From positions 2,226,501-2,290,500 of the forward strand of contig NZ_CP154467.1 of NCBI RefSeq assembly GCF_039545455.1: a stretch of 64,000 nt of DNA, written 5' to 3'. Made by a program: the position numbers and the translations under genes. The stretch comes from Brucella sp. BE17. Lineage in GTDB: Bacteria > Pseudomonadota > Alphaproteobacteria > Rhizobiales > Rhizobiaceae. This document shows, piece by piece, positions 27,736 to 36,770 of this stretch (position 1 is its first letter; each line of letters begins with the position of its first letter). Below the pieces are notes generated by a model, which had not been told where the DNA came from, ran no database searches, and saw nothing but the letters and a program-made list of their open reading frames with translations.

Positions 27736-29669
27736 TGAATGCTGTCATAAAACCCTCTGAGACGAATGCTGCCGTCAGTGATTATCTTGCTGATCAGGAG
27801 CGAAAGACGCTGCTCAGGTTCCTCACCTGCGGCTCTGTCGATGATGGTAAATCCACGCTGATCGGACGGCTTCTTTACGACACCAAGCTGATTTTTGAAG
27901 ACCAGCTTGCAAGTCTCAAGAATGACAGCCGCAAATTCGGCACCACCGATGATGATTTTGATTTTGCGCTTTTGGTTGATGGTCTAGAGGCCGAGCGTGA
28001 GCAGGGCATCACCATCGATGTCGCCTATCGCTTTTTCTCGACCCCGCGCCGAAAATTCATTGTCGCCGATACGCCGGGCCATGCGCAGTATACCCGCAAT
28101 ATGGCGACTGGTGCTTCCACGGCTGACCTCGCCGTGGTGCTGGTCGATGCGCGTCAGGGCATTCTGACACAAACGCGCCGCCATTCCTTCATCGCCTCCG
28201 TGTTGGGCATCCGGCATGTCGTACTGGCGGTCAACAAGATCGATCTGGTGGATTTTTCACAAGACGTATTCGATGGTATCGTTGCCGATTACACGGAATT
28301 TGCTGGTTCGCTCGGCTTTACATGCATCCAGCCGATTCCGCTTTCGGCGCGGTTTGGCGACAATGTCACCGCATCTTCGTCGCGCATCGGCTGGTACGAG
28401 GGACCCCATCTGCTCGAGCATCTGGAAAGCGTGCGTATCGATACGGCCGTGGCTGAAAAGCCGCTCCGCTTTCCGGTGCAATATGTCAATCGTCCCAATC
28501 TCGATTTTCGCGGGTTTTCCGGTACGGTCGCGTCTGGCACGATTGCAGCAGGCGACAGCATCGTGGTCGCCAAATCCGGCAAGACATCGCGCGTCAAGCG
28601 CATCGCCACCCATGACGGCGATCTTTCGCGCGCCTCGGAGGGACAGGCGGTGACACTGGTTCTTGAAGACGAGATCGAGGTTTCGCGCGGCAATATGCTG
28701 GTGGGGGCGGAAGCGCGACCGGAAGTGGCGGATCGTTTTGCGGCAAAACTTGTGTGGTTTGGCGAAGAGGCGTTGCAGCCGGGGCGCTCCTATTTGCTGC
28801 GCACGGAAACCGATCAGACGCCGGTGAGCGTCAATGACATTGCCTACCGCATTGATGTCGAGAGTTTTGCGCAGGAAGATGCGGCGCATCTCGCACTCAA
28901 CGAGGTTGGTCTTTGCCATCTGCAAACTGTCGAGCCGATTGTCTTCGACGCCTATGCCGATAATCGTGCGACTGGAGCATTCATTCTGATCGACCGGTTG
29001 ACCAATGCAACGATTGCTGCCGGTATGATCGATCATACGTTGCGGCACGCAACGAATGTGCATCTGCAAGCCTTCGATCTCAACAAGCAGCTTCGCGCCG
29101 CGCAAAAATTCCAGAAACCGGCGGTATTGTGGTTTACCGGTCTTTCTGCTTCCGGAAAATCAACCATCGCCAACCGGCTCGAACAGCGTCTGCATGCGCT
29201 GGGCAAGCATACCTATCTGCTGGACGGCGACAATGTCCGCCATGGCCTTAACAGCGATCTGGGTTTTTCCGATGACGACCGTGCCGAAAATATTCGCCGG
29301 GTTGGTGAAGTGGCAGGCCTTATGGCCGATGCAGGGCTGATTACGCTGGTGTCGTTCATTTCACCGTTCCGCTCCGAGCGCGAGCGGGTGCGGGCGCGAT
29401 CGCCGGAAGGCGAATTCATCGAAATCTTTGTCGATACGCCGATTGAGGAATGCATGGCGCGTGACCCGAAAGGGCTTTATGCGCAGGCGCTACGCGGGGA
29501 GATCAAGGCCTTTACCGGTATCGATTCGCCCTATGAAGCGCCGCTTGACCCCGAGCTGCGTCTGGAGACGAGCGGACGCGGCATTGACGAATTGGTTGCG
29601 CAGGTGGAAAAGTATCTTGCCGAACGTGGTATCATCGGCAGTTATGGTAGCGATTCCTGGTCGATTTGA
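27735..29669 (+). CDS. cysNC: Bifunctional sulfate adenylyltransferase subunit 1 / APS kinase
   Basis: 644 residues, a CysN-CysC fusion like rhizobial NodQ. CysN (about 1-440) is an EF-Tu-like GTPase that drives sulfate activation, with G1 GSVDDGKST (residues 33-41), DTPGH and NKID. CysC (about 455-640) is APS kinase with P-loop GLSASGKST (residues 469-477) and the LDGDNVRHGLN motif, making PAPS. Because the CysH here is of APS type, the PAPS may serve sulfotransferases or detoxification via CysQ. It is translationally coupled to cysD, with cysQ 3 bp after. Confidence 0.95.
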   Translation: MNAVIKPSETNAAVSDYLADQERKTLLRFLTCGSVDDGKSTLIGRLLYDTKLIFEDQLASLKNDSRKFGTTDDDFDFALLVDGLEAEREQGITIDVAYRFFSTPRRKFIVADTPGHAQYTRNMATGASTADLAVVLVDARQGILTQTRRHSFIASVLGIRHVVLAVNKIDLVDFSQDVFDGIVADYTEFAGSLGFTCIQPIPLSARFGDNVTASSSRIGWYEGPHLLEHLESVRIDTAVAEKPLRFPVQYVNRPNLDFRGFSGTVASGTIAAGDSIVVAKSGKTSRVKRIATHDGDLSRASEGQAVTLVLEDEIEVSRGNMLVGAEARPEVADRFAAKLVWFGEEALQPGRSYLLRTETDQTPVSVNDIAYRIDVESFAQEDAAHLALNEVGLCHLQTVEPIVFDAYADNRATGAFILIDRLTNATIAAGMIDHTLRHATNVHLQAFDLNKQLRAAQKFQKPAVLWFTGLSASGKSTIANRLEQRLHALGKHTYLLDGDNVRHGLNSDLGFSDDDRAENIRRVGEVAGLMADAGLITLVSFISPFRSERERVRARSPEGEFIEIFVDTPIEECMARDPKGLYAQALRGEIKAFTGIDSPYEAPLDPELRLETSGRGIDELVAQVEKYLAERGIIGSYGSDSWSI

Positions 29670-29672
29670 ACG

Positions 29673-30524
29673 ATGAACATAAAAGCCTCCGCCAAAGCCG
29701 CTTCGAACGGCGCAACAATGCTCGGTCCGCTGGAAGATGCGGTGCTTGAAGCTGGTCGCATCATCATGAAGCATTACGTCAATGGTTGCGCGGTCGTGCA
29801 CAAGCACGATCTTTCGCCTGTAACCGAGGCCGACCATGCCGCCGAGGCCATCCTTCTGGCCGCCATTGCAATCGCGTTCCCCGATGTTCCTGTCGTGGCG
29901 GAGGAAGAAGTCGCCGCCGGTCGCATGCCTACAACGTTGGGGCGGCGGTTTTTGCTGGTGGACCCCCTGGATGGAACACGGGAATTCCTGCAGCGCAATG
30001 GGGATTTTACCGTCAATATAGGCTTGATCGAGGATGGCGCTCCGGTGGCGGGGCTGGTCTATGCCCCGGCGCGCAACCAGCTTTTTGTCGGCGCTGGTCA
30101 TTTTGCGGAAGAAGTGACGACAAATGCCGACCATCAGGTGGAAAAGCGGTGCGCGATCCGGGCGCGGGTTGCGGGCGAGACGCGCATTGCGGTGTGCAGC
30201 CGTTCGCATGATACGCCTGAGACTGAAAGCTTTTTGCACGATAACCAGATTTCCGACCATGTATCGGTGGGGTCATCGCTTAAGTTCTGCCTGATCGCAC
30301 GAGGCGACGCGGATATTTACCCTCGCTTTTCCCCGACCATGGAATGGGACACGGCAGCGGGCGACGCGGTGCTGCGCGCAAGCGGAGGCATGACAACGTG
30401 CCTCGACGGCCATCCGCTAAACTATGGTCAAGGTTCTGGAGAAGGTGTTGGGGGCTTTGCCAACCCGCATTTCGTGGCCTATGGCGCAGGGGATGCGCCT
30501 GCTTTCTCAAGATCTCGGACCTGA
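29673..30524 (+). CDS. cysQ: 3'(2'),5'-bisphosphate nucleotidase
   Basis: 283 residues of the inositol-monophosphatase superfamily. It removes the 3' phosphate from PAP and PAPS, controlling these by-products of sulfate activation. Metal-binding motifs are intact: EEE near residue 74, DPLDGTREF near residue 98, and the C-terminal WDTAAGDAVLRASGG. It starts three bases after the cysNC stop and completes the cysD-cysNC-cysQ unit. A ~20-residue leader precedes the conserved start of the fold. Confidence 0.93.
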   Translation: MNIKASAKAASNGATMLGPLEDAVLEAGRIIMKHYVNGCAVVHKHDLSPVTEADHAAEAILLAAIAIAFPDVPVVAEEEVAAGRMPTTLGRRFLLVDPLDGTREFLQRNGDFTVNIGLIEDGAPVAGLVYAPARNQLFVGAGHFAEEVTTNADHQVEKRCAIRARVAGETRIAVCSRSHDTPETESFLHDNQISDHVSVGSSLKFCLIARGDADIYPRFSPTMEWDTAAGDAVLRASGGMTTCLDGHPLNYGQGSGEGVGGFANPHFVAYGAGDAPAFSRSRT

Positions 30525-30650
30525 TCCGCGGGTATTTGCTCTGCGGCTTGCAAATTGTGGCAAAAAAATCAGATGAACGCACTTGCAGCCTGCATGTTGC
30601 GGCGCTATAAGCCGCCGCATTGGTCGCGCTCGCGCGCAAGACCATTGGTT

Positions 30651-30727
30651 CGGAGTGTAGCGCAGCCTGGTAGCGCACGTCGTTCGGGACGACGGGGTCG
30701 GAGGTTCGAATCCTCTCACTCCGACCA
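30651..30727 (+). tRNA. tRNA-Pro (anticodon CGG)
   Basis: Complete cloverleaf, 77 nt with encoded CCA. The acceptor stem CGGAGTG pairs with CACTCCG; the D arm is GCGC-AGCCTGGTA-GCGC; the anticodon stem CGTCG/CGACG holds the loop TTCGGGA with anticodon CGG (proline codon CCG); the T arm is GGAGG-TTCGAAT-CCTCT. The 5' C1 is typical of proline tRNAs. No integrase or repeated tRNA end lies nearby, so there is no sign of use as an attachment site. Confidence 0.97.
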
Positions 30728-30809
30728 AACAAAATCAAAAATTTGCCTTTTGTTTGAGGGGCTGTTCGGACCGCTTGCGAACCGAATGCGTAAAAACCGT
30801 TCACAAAAA

Positions 30810-30998
30810 TCAGTTGTTTGTCGTAATGGCGCTGGTGATTGTCTTGTCGATAGCAACAGATATACGGTTGTCCGACCCGTAGGCGACATAGATGGCCAGC
30901 AATGCGGCAACCAGCGGCGTGGCCAATACCGCACCGCGAAGAGCTGGTTCGACTATTGATGAGCGCTTTTTCCGCAAAGATTTATTTTCTTGTTCCAT
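30810..30998 (-). CDS. Small single-span membrane protein, unknown function
   Basis: 62 residues: a charged N-terminus ([18 protein letters not shown]), one membrane span (about residues 22-42, [21 protein letters not shown]) and a short polar tail. No family recognised and no strong ribosome site. The layout (positive inside, single helix) makes it plausible as a real small protein in this otherwise empty 560-bp stretch between tRNA-Pro and glpR. Confidence 0.45.
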   Translation of the reverse strand: MEQENKSLRKKRSSIVEPALRGAVLATPLVAALLAIYVAYGSDNRISVAIDKTITSAITTNN

Positions 30999-31287
30999 GT
31001 TGGCATTAACACGGCATTTAGCTTAAAACCGCGTGAACGGTCGTGGTTAAAAATTGGTAGCCTCGCATTCGAAGCTGAAGGTCTGGTCTGGTTTTGCGCG
31101 TTTGTCTTCTTGCGAACACAGGCGAGTCGCCCTGATATCCGTTGTTTGAAGCGTTCCATAAACTTACACAGCATCTGCTTCATGTCTGGGTATGCTTTAG
31201 GCTATAGGCATTGCGTAAACGAAGGTTGATTTCTCCGGCAAACCGGCGAAATTAGCTTGCAAACAGAATTTCATCGCCGGGATCGCC

Positions 31288-32079
31288 ATGCAGCTCACAA
31301 CACGCCACAATACCATTCTGGAAATTGCCCGCAGGCGGGGACAGGTTCTGGTTGATGATCTCGCCGCTGAATTCAATGTGACACCGCAGACCGTGCGCAA
31401 GGATCTTAATGATCTTTGCAGGGCGCGTCTGCTGCGGCGCATCCATGGCGGGGCGCTTTATCCCTCCGGCGTTGAAAACATGGAATATGAAGCACGCCGT
31501 CGCATTGCAGCCCATGAAAAAGAAGCCATCGGCAGGGCGGCAGCTGAAATCATTCCGGATGGAGCATCGCTGTTCATCAATATAGGCACAACCACCGAGG
31601 CGGTCAGCCATGCGCTTATCGGCCACAGCCAGCTGATGGTCATCACCAACAATATCAATGTTGCCAATATCCTGCGCGTCCACACTGCGATTGAGGTGGT
31701 GATAGCAGGCGGTATGGTGCGCGCCTCCGATGGAGGCATCGTCGGCGAGGCTGCGGTCGATTTCATCCGCCAGTTCAAAGTGGATTATGCGATTATCGGT
31801 GCCTCCGCCATGGACGACGACGGCGCACTGCTCGATTTCGATTTCCGCGAGGTGAAGGTTGCGCAGGCCATCCTTGCCAATGCGCGCCATGTGATTCTCG
31901 TTTCCGATGCGACCAAGCTTGAACGGACCGCGCCGGTGCGTATCGGCGATATTTCGCAAGTTCATACATTTATCACCGACCGCTGCTCCTCGCCGCAATT
32001 GCGCAAGCTGTGCTTGGATCATGATGTCAGGCTTATCGAAACGCTGGCGGGAACCGGCGATACGGAAACAGATATCTAG
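31288..32079 (+). CDS. glpR: DeoR-family glycerol-3-phosphate regulon repressor
   Basis: 263 residues. The N-terminal DeoR helix-turn-helix has RHNTILEIARRRGQVLVDDLAAEFNVTPQTVRKDL across residues 6-40, and the C-terminal sugar-phosphate sensor domain has FINIGTTTEAV, GGMVRASDGGIVGEAAV and SDATKLERTAPVRIG. GlpR represses glycerol catabolism and is released by glycerol-3-phosphate. The adjacent glpD supports the assignment. Three TTTCG repeats spaced exactly 11 bp separate the two genes. Confidence 0.92.
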   Translation: MQLTTRHNTILEIARRRGQVLVDDLAAEFNVTPQTVRKDLNDLCRARLLRRIHGGALYPSGVENMEYEARRRIAAHEKEAIGRAAAEIIPDGASLFINIGTTTEAVSHALIGHSQLMVITNNINVANILRVHTAIEVVIAGGMVRASDGGIVGEAAVDFIRQFKVDYAIIGASAMDDDGALLDFDFREVKVAQAILANARHVILVSDATKLERTAPVRIGDISQVHTFITDRCSSPQLRKLCLDHDVRLIETLAGTGDTETDI

Positions 32080-32106
32080 TTTCGTTTTGTTTTCGATTTA
32101 CTTTCG
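32080..32106 (+). promoter_or_regulatory. Three phased TTTCG direct repeats between glpR and glpD
   Basis: TTTCG occurs at 32080-32084, 32091-32095 and 32102-32106: three half-sites exactly 11 bp apart, that is, on one face of the helix. The first begins right after the glpR stop and the last lies ~58 bp before the glpD start. DeoR-family repressors often bind such arrays, so these are candidate GlpR operators. Confidence 0.6.
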
Positions 32107-32163
32107 TATGAAATTTATTATATTCATTTGCGGGTAAAGGCTGAATTATCAGGGTTCACCGGC

Positions 32164-33669
32164 ATGCAGCAAAAAACATTCGATATTTTCGTGATTGGCG
32201 GCGGCATCAATGGCTGCGGTATCGCGCGGGATGCGACAGGGCGCGGCTTTTCGGTTTTTCTCGCGGAAATGAACGATCTGGCCAGCGGTACGTCATCGCG
32301 GGCTACAAAGCTCATTCATGGCGGCTTGCGTTATCTGGAACATTACGAGTTTCGTCTGGTGCGTGAAGCGCTGATGGAGCGCGAGGTTCTGTGGGCCAAT
32401 GCCCCGCATATCATTCATCCGATGCGGTTCATCCTGCCTTATCACAAGGGCGGGGTGCGTCCGGCATGGCTACTGCGACTGGGCTTGTTCCTCTATGATC
32501 ATCTGGGCGGACGCAAGAAACTTCCTGCCACAAAAACGCTGGATATGCGGGTCGATCCGGCGGCAAAGCCCTTAAAGCCGCTTTTCACCAAGGCTTTCGA
32601 ATATTCCGACTGCTGGGTGGATGATGCGCGTTTTGTGGCGCTGACGGCGCGTGATGCCGCCGATCGCGGTGCGCAAATTGCCACGCGCGCACGGGTGGTT
32701 GCGGCGCGTCGCGATAAGGACGGCTGGACGGTGACGGTTGAACATGCCGATACCGGTGAGCGTGAGGAGGTTCGTGCCCGCCTTCTGGTCAATGCGGCTG
32801 GCCCATGGGCTGATCGCATCGTTCAGGGTGTCGAGGGCGACCGGCAGTTACACAATGTCCGTCTGGTGCAAGGCAGTCATATTGTCGTGCGAAAAAAATT
32901 TGAGGACCCGCGCGCCTATTTCTTCCAGAACAATGATGGGCGCATCATTTTCGCCATTCCCTATGAAGATGATTTCACCCTTATCGGCACAACGGATCAG
33001 GATTATACCGGCGAGCCGGACAAGGTTGCGATCACCGAAGCCGAGACAGATTATCTGTGCGCGGCTGCGAGCGAATATTTTGCTGAAGCCGTTCGCCGCG
33101 ACGATATAGTGTGGACCTATTCCGGTGTGCGACCGCTTTATGATGATGGGGCCAGCACGGCACAGGAAGCTACGCGCGATTATGTGTTGAAGGACGACGC
33201 GCCGGAAGGGCTTGCTCCGCTCATCAACGTTTTTGGCGGCAAACTGACCACGGCGCGCAGGCTTGCCGAGCACATGCTGGAAAAAATCGAGCACCATCTG
33301 GGTAAGAAGGGTGCACCGTGGACGCATGCGGCGGCTCTTCCGGGTGGCTCTTTCCGCGCGGTGGATTTCGAGCTGGAATTGCAGAAGCTATGTGCTGCCT
33401 ACCCTTTTCTCTCTGTAAGTCATGCCCGTCGTCTGTTCCGTCTGTATGGCACCTGCGTTGAAAGGGTGCTGGGGCAAGCGGCGTCGCTTGAGGCGCTTGG
33501 ACGCCATTTTGGTGCCGATCTTTATGAAGCTGAAGTACGCTATCTGATGGCGCATGAATGGGCACGGAGTGCCGATGACATCTTATGGCGGCGCACGAAG
33601 CTCGGCCTTCGCTTCGATGGAGAACAAACGGCGGCGCTGAAAGCGTTTATGGCAGAGGACCCATCCTGA
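32164..33669 (+). CDS. glpD: Aerobic glycerol-3-phosphate dehydrogenase
   Basis: 501 residues. Membrane-associated flavoenzyme that oxidises glycerol-3-phosphate to dihydroxyacetone phosphate and feeds electrons to quinone. The FAD-binding GGGINGCGIARDA lies near the start; GTSSRATKLIHGGLRYLE and GTTDQDYTG are family signatures; the C-terminal domain includes YGTCVERVL. The ATG at 32164 is preferred over one at 32128, which adds twelve unconserved residues. Likely regulated by GlpR through the repeats just upstream. No glpK or glpF is in the window. Confidence 0.95.
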   Translation: MQQKTFDIFVIGGGINGCGIARDATGRGFSVFLAEMNDLASGTSSRATKLIHGGLRYLEHYEFRLVREALMEREVLWANAPHIIHPMRFILPYHKGGVRPAWLLRLGLFLYDHLGGRKKLPATKTLDMRVDPAAKPLKPLFTKAFEYSDCWVDDARFVALTARDAADRGAQIATRARVVAARRDKDGWTVTVEHADTGEREEVRARLLVNAAGPWADRIVQGVEGDRQLHNVRLVQGSHIVVRKKFEDPRAYFFQNNDGRIIFAIPYEDDFTLIGTTDQDYTGEPDKVAITEAETDYLCAAASEYFAEAVRRDDIVWTYSGVRPLYDDGASTAQEATRDYVLKDDAPEGLAPLINVFGGKLTTARRLAEHMLEKIEHHLGKKGAPWTHAAALPGGSFRAVDFELELQKLCAAYPFLSVSHARRLFRLYGTCVERVLGQAASLEALGRHFGADLYEAEVRYLMAHEWARSADDILWRRTKLGLRFDGEQTAALKAFMAEDPS

Positions 33670-34043
33670 TTTATTGGGGTCGTTAAATTGGCAACTAAAG
33701 ATTGGAATTTTTTCAGTCCATATTCTATGCTAGCATAAGCATATATTTAATAGATACTTCGAGGAAATTTTAAGAATATTTTTAATGCTCGGTGCGGGTA
33801 GGGTCAGCCCTCCATTGTCGTTCGATAGATGGACTGAATCTTTCGAACGACAAGTGTCTGCTCTTGCCCGCACCGGCATAAAATTTACTGCCTGACACCC
33901 TATTTTGATGTGATGATCTGAACTTGCGGCCGATGAATATTTCTTCGGTTCACTTTTATCTTCCGTCAGACAGCGCTTGCCAGCCTGACCACGACTTGTC
34001 ATTATCTCTCCAGTCAGCGGTCACAAGCCTCTGGGAGGAAAAG
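33670..34043. other. AT-rich spacer between glpD and the AcoR-like gene, with nested inverted repeats
   Basis: No gene is convincing. The left part is AT-rich with a perfect 12-bp palindrome TATGCTAGCATA (33726-33737). The centre holds the nested dyad described at 33790-33875. The right part is the leader of the regulator gene. Confidence 0.6.
33790..33875. repeat. Nested inverted repeats (possible structured RNA)
   Basis: Outer arms CGGTGCGGG (33790-33798) and CCCGCACCG (33867-33875) are perfect complements. Inside them TTGTCGTTCGA (33815-33825) and TCGAACGACAA (33843-33853) form a second perfect 11-bp pair around a 17-base loop. Together they could fold an 86-nt two-part stem. It may be a mobile or duplicated palindromic element, a regulatory RNA, or a terminator for glpD. 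Confidence 0.7.
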
Positions 34044-35012
34044 ATGGGCACGCCGCAAGAAAAAACGCATGCGGACCGTATTCTTTCTGCGATTCATACC
34101 GGTGGCTCGGCGCGCTCTGCGTTGGTTGCCTCGTGGCAGCGCTCCGCCGAACTACACAAGCTTGATCCTGCAGATCAGGGTTGCGTTCACACACTTTCCG
34201 AATACGAGTTTCGCGAAGCGCACGGGCATATTGAGCGGCTGGTCAGCGTGGCGCAGGCCAGTATGGACCGGCTCTACCTGGCGGTTGGCGGGGTTGGATG
34301 CTGTGTGCTTCTGGCTGACAGTCAGGGCGTGCCGGTCGAGCGGCGCGGTGCTGTCAGTGACGACGATACCTTCTATCGCTGGGGCCTTTGGACGGGCGCT
34401 GTCTGGAGTGAGCAAAGCGAAGGCACCAACGGGATCGGCACCTGCATTGTCGAGCAACGGGCGCTGACGATCCATCGCGACCAGCATTTTCATGCGCGTA
34501 ATACCGGGCTTTCCTGCACCGTGGCTCCGATCCACGATCATCAGGGTCGCCTGATGGCAGCGCTTGACGTTTCCTCCTGCCGGGCCGACCTGACGGAGGC
34601 TTTTGCACAATTGATTTCAGTGGCTGTGATAGATGCGGCGCGGCGCATTGAGGCTGAAAACTTCCGACAGGCCTTTCATGATTCGCGTATCATGCTGGCC
34701 CCCAGTGCGGATCGGACCGGCAGTGCATTGATCGCGGTTGACCGGGACGACCTGGTCATCGGCGCCACCCGGGCCGCGCGGCTTGCGCTCAATCTTGATG
34801 ATGCGGCTCTTGCGGTGCCACTTCCTGCCGCCGATCTACTTGGCTGGCATGCCGATCCTCGCGAGGATATGGCCGAATCCGAGCGTAGCGTCATTCTGCG
34901 TGCTCTTGCGCGGGCGCAAGGCAATATTTCCGCGACTGCTGGCCTTCTCGGCATCAGCCGTGCCACGTTGCACCGCAAGCTCAACCGGCTCAAGATCATG
35001 CGCTCACACTGA
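34044..35012 (+). CDS. AcoR-like GAF/Fis-type regulator lacking the AAA+ domain
   Basis: 322 residues. The N-terminal half resembles AcoR/DhaR sensors: WQRSAEL, then a GAF-like domain with LYLAVGGVGCCVLLADSQGVPVERRG (split), GLWTGAVWSEQSEGTNGIGTCI and LSCTVAPIHDHQGRLMAALDVSS. The C-terminus is a Fis-type helix-turn-helix (AQGNISATAGLLGISRATLHRKLNRL). The central AAA+ ATPase that lets such proteins activate sigma-54 is absent: no Walker A, GAFTGA or Walker B. It is therefore likely a direct DNA-binding regulator of the aldehyde/alcohol dehydrogenase genes that follow. Start chosen for GGGAGG upstream. Confidence 0.85.
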   Translation: MGTPQEKTHADRILSAIHTGGSARSALVASWQRSAELHKLDPADQGCVHTLSEYEFREAHGHIERLVSVAQASMDRLYLAVGGVGCCVLLADSQGVPVERRGAVSDDDTFYRWGLWTGAVWSEQSEGTNGIGTCIVEQRALTIHRDQHFHARNTGLSCTVAPIHDHQGRLMAALDVSSCRADLTEAFAQLISVAVIDAARRIEAENFRQAFHDSRIMLAPSADRTGSALIAVDRDDLVIGATRAARLALNLDDAALAVPLPAADLLGWHADPREDMAESERSVILRALARAQGNISATAGLLGISRATLHRKLNRLKIMRSH

Positions 35013-35061
35013 CATAGAGCTACGTGACAGCCGTGCGCATTGGAAAATCATCCGACGCAAC

Positions 35062-35079
35062 TGTCTCAATATTGCGACA
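35062..35079. promoter_or_regulatory. Palindromic operator candidate upstream of aldehyde dehydrogenase
   Basis: TGTCTC-AATATT-GCGACA is an 18-bp dyad with 16 of 18 positions symmetrical. It lies 50 bp after the regulator gene and ~103 bp before the aldehyde dehydrogenase start. A half-site TGTCGC recurs at about 35116. It is the natural target for the Fis-type regulator next door (inference). No -24/-12 sigma-54 promoter is visible in this spacer. Confidence 0.5.
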
Positions 35080-35145
35080 CACGGCCATGCGAGGTGACAG
35101 GATCGGGATGACTCTTGTCGCCCGTGGTTTCATCCTGAAGGTAAG

Positions 35146-35163
35146 GCGTCAATGGAGTGACGC
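35146..35163 (+). promoter_or_regulatory. Leader hairpin just before the aldehyde dehydrogenase ribosome site
   Basis: GCGTCA and TGACGC pair perfectly around a six-base loop, ending 9 bp before GGGAGG. It could be an operator or an mRNA leader stem. Confidence 0.4.
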
Positions 35164-35181
35164 TATCTCGGGAGGAATATC

Positions 35182-36699
35182 ATGAACAAGGTTGAATTCA
35201 GCCGCACGGTAAAACCGGCTTTCGCGAAACGCTATGAAAACTTCATCGGCGGCAAATGGGTTGCGCCCAAATCGGGCCGTTATTTCGAAAACACTTCACC
35301 CGTCAATGGTCAGGTTCTGTGCGAAGTGGCGCGTTCGGAAGCAGCTGATGTGGAAGCCGCACTCGATGCGGCACACGCCGCAAAGGACGCTTGGGGTAAG
35401 ACCAGCGTTGCGGAACGTGCGCTTATCCTTAATCGTATTGCCGACCGCATCGAGGAAAACCTTGCGCAATTGGCTGCTGCCGAAACATGGGACAATGGCA
35501 AGCCAATCCGCGAAACAACCGCCGCCGATCTGCCGCTGGCGGTCGATCATTTCCGCTATTTTGCGGGCGCTATCCGCGCACAGGAAGGCGGCATTTCCGA
35601 AATCGATCACGACACCGTCGCCTATCATTTTCATGAGCCGCTGGGCGTGGTCGGGCAGATCATTCCGTGGAATTTTCCGATCCTGATGGCGGTCTGGAAA
35701 CTTGCACCAGCGCTGGCCGCGGGCAATTGCGTGGTGCTAAAGCCTGCCGAACAGACGCCTGCTTCCATTCTTGTTCTGATGGAACTGATCGCCGATCTTT
35801 TGCCTGCCGGTGTTCTCAATGTGGTCAACGGTTTTGGTCTGGAAGCCGGAAAGCCGCTGGCCTCAAGCCCGCGTATCGCCAAGATCGCCTTTACCGGCGA
35901 GACGACGACCGGCCGTCTGATCATGCAATATGCGAGCCAAAATCTCATTCCGGTGACGCTGGAGCTGGGCGGTAAATCGCCAAACATCTTCTTCTCGGAC
36001 GTCACGGCTGAAGACGACGATTATCTCGACAAGGCAATCGAAGGCTTTGTGATGTTTGCGCTCAATCAGGGCGAGGTCTGTACCTGTCCGAGCCGTGCGC
36101 TGATCCATGAGAAAATCTACGATCAGTTCATGGAAAAGGCATTGAAGCGCGTGGAAGCCATCGTGCAGGGCGACCCGCTTGATCCCGCGACCATGGTGGG
36201 CGCGCAAGCCTCCAGCGAGCAGCTCGAAAAAATCCTGAGCTATATGGATATCGGCAAGCAGGAAGGTGCTGAAGTGCTCATCGGCGGCGAGCGCAACGAG
36301 CTTCCGGGCGATCTGGCGGGCGGTTACTACGTCAAGCCGACGGTGTTTAAGGGTAACAACAAGATGCGGGTTTTTCAGGAGGAAATCTTTGGTCCGGTCG
36401 TTTCCGTCACCACTTTCAAGGACGACGAGGAAGCCCTGCAAATTGCCAATGATACGCTTTATGGTTTGGGTTCGGGCGTATGGACGCGCGATGGAAACCG
36501 CGCCTATCGCTTCGGTCGCGCCATTCAGGCGGGACGAGTATGGACCAATTGCTATCACGCCTATCCGGCCCATGCCGCCTTTGGCGGTTACAAGCAATCG
36601 GGCATTGGCCGTGAAAATCACCTGAAGATGCTCGATCACTACCAGCAGACCAAGAACATGCTTGTGAGCTACAGCCCCAAGAAACTCGGTTTCTTCTGA
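35182..36699 (+). CDS. NAD-dependent aldehyde dehydrogenase (ExaC/AldB/AcoD type)
   Basis: 505 residues. Oxidises acetaldehyde-like aldehydes to acids with NAD(P). Motifs: [21 protein letters not shown], the catalytic Glu in LELGGKSPN and the catalytic Cys in [12 protein letters not shown]. The C-terminal [25 protein letters not shown] fits the AcoD/ExaC subgroup (split in the family alignment). A strong GGGAGG precedes the ATG. It forms a unit with the zinc alcohol dehydrogenase and DUF779 protein that follow, consistent with short-chain alcohol oxidation. Confidence 0.94.
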   Translation: MNKVEFSRTVKPAFAKRYENFIGGKWVAPKSGRYFENTSPVNGQVLCEVARSEAADVEAALDAAHAAKDAWGKTSVAERALILNRIADRIEENLAQLAAAETWDNGKPIRETTAADLPLAVDHFRYFAGAIRAQEGGISEIDHDTVAYHFHEPLGVVGQIIPWNFPILMAVWKLAPALAAGNCVVLKPAEQTPASILVLMELIADLLPAGVLNVVNGFGLEAGKPLASSPRIAKIAFTGETTTGRLIMQYASQNLIPVTLELGGKSPNIFFSDVTAEDDDYLDKAIEGFVMFALNQGEVCTCPSRALIHEKIYDQFMEKALKRVEAIVQGDPLDPATMVGAQASSEQLEKILSYMDIGKQEGAEVLIGGERNELPGDLAGGYYVKPTVFKGNNKMRVFQEEIFGPVVSVTTFKDDEEALQIANDTLYGLGSGVWTRDGNRAYRFGRAIQAGRVWTNCYHAYPAHAAFGGYKQSGIGRENHLKMLDHYQQTKNMLVSYSPKKLGFF

Positions 36700-36770
36700 T
36701 CCTTCCTCCCAGGGAAAGTACCGGACCGGCACTGCCGGTCCGGTCGTGTGAGACATGAAAGGAATATCCT

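Noticed and set aside
30651..31287. tRNA-Pro as an integration site for a genomic island
   Set aside because: No integrase, no repeated tRNA 3' end, and the genes beyond (glpR, glpD) are ordinary chromosomal genes.
35013..35181. Search for a sigma-54 (-24/-12) promoter ahead of the aldehyde dehydrogenase
   Set aside because: No TGGC-N8-TTGC-like element is visible, in line with the regulator lacking an AAA+ domain.
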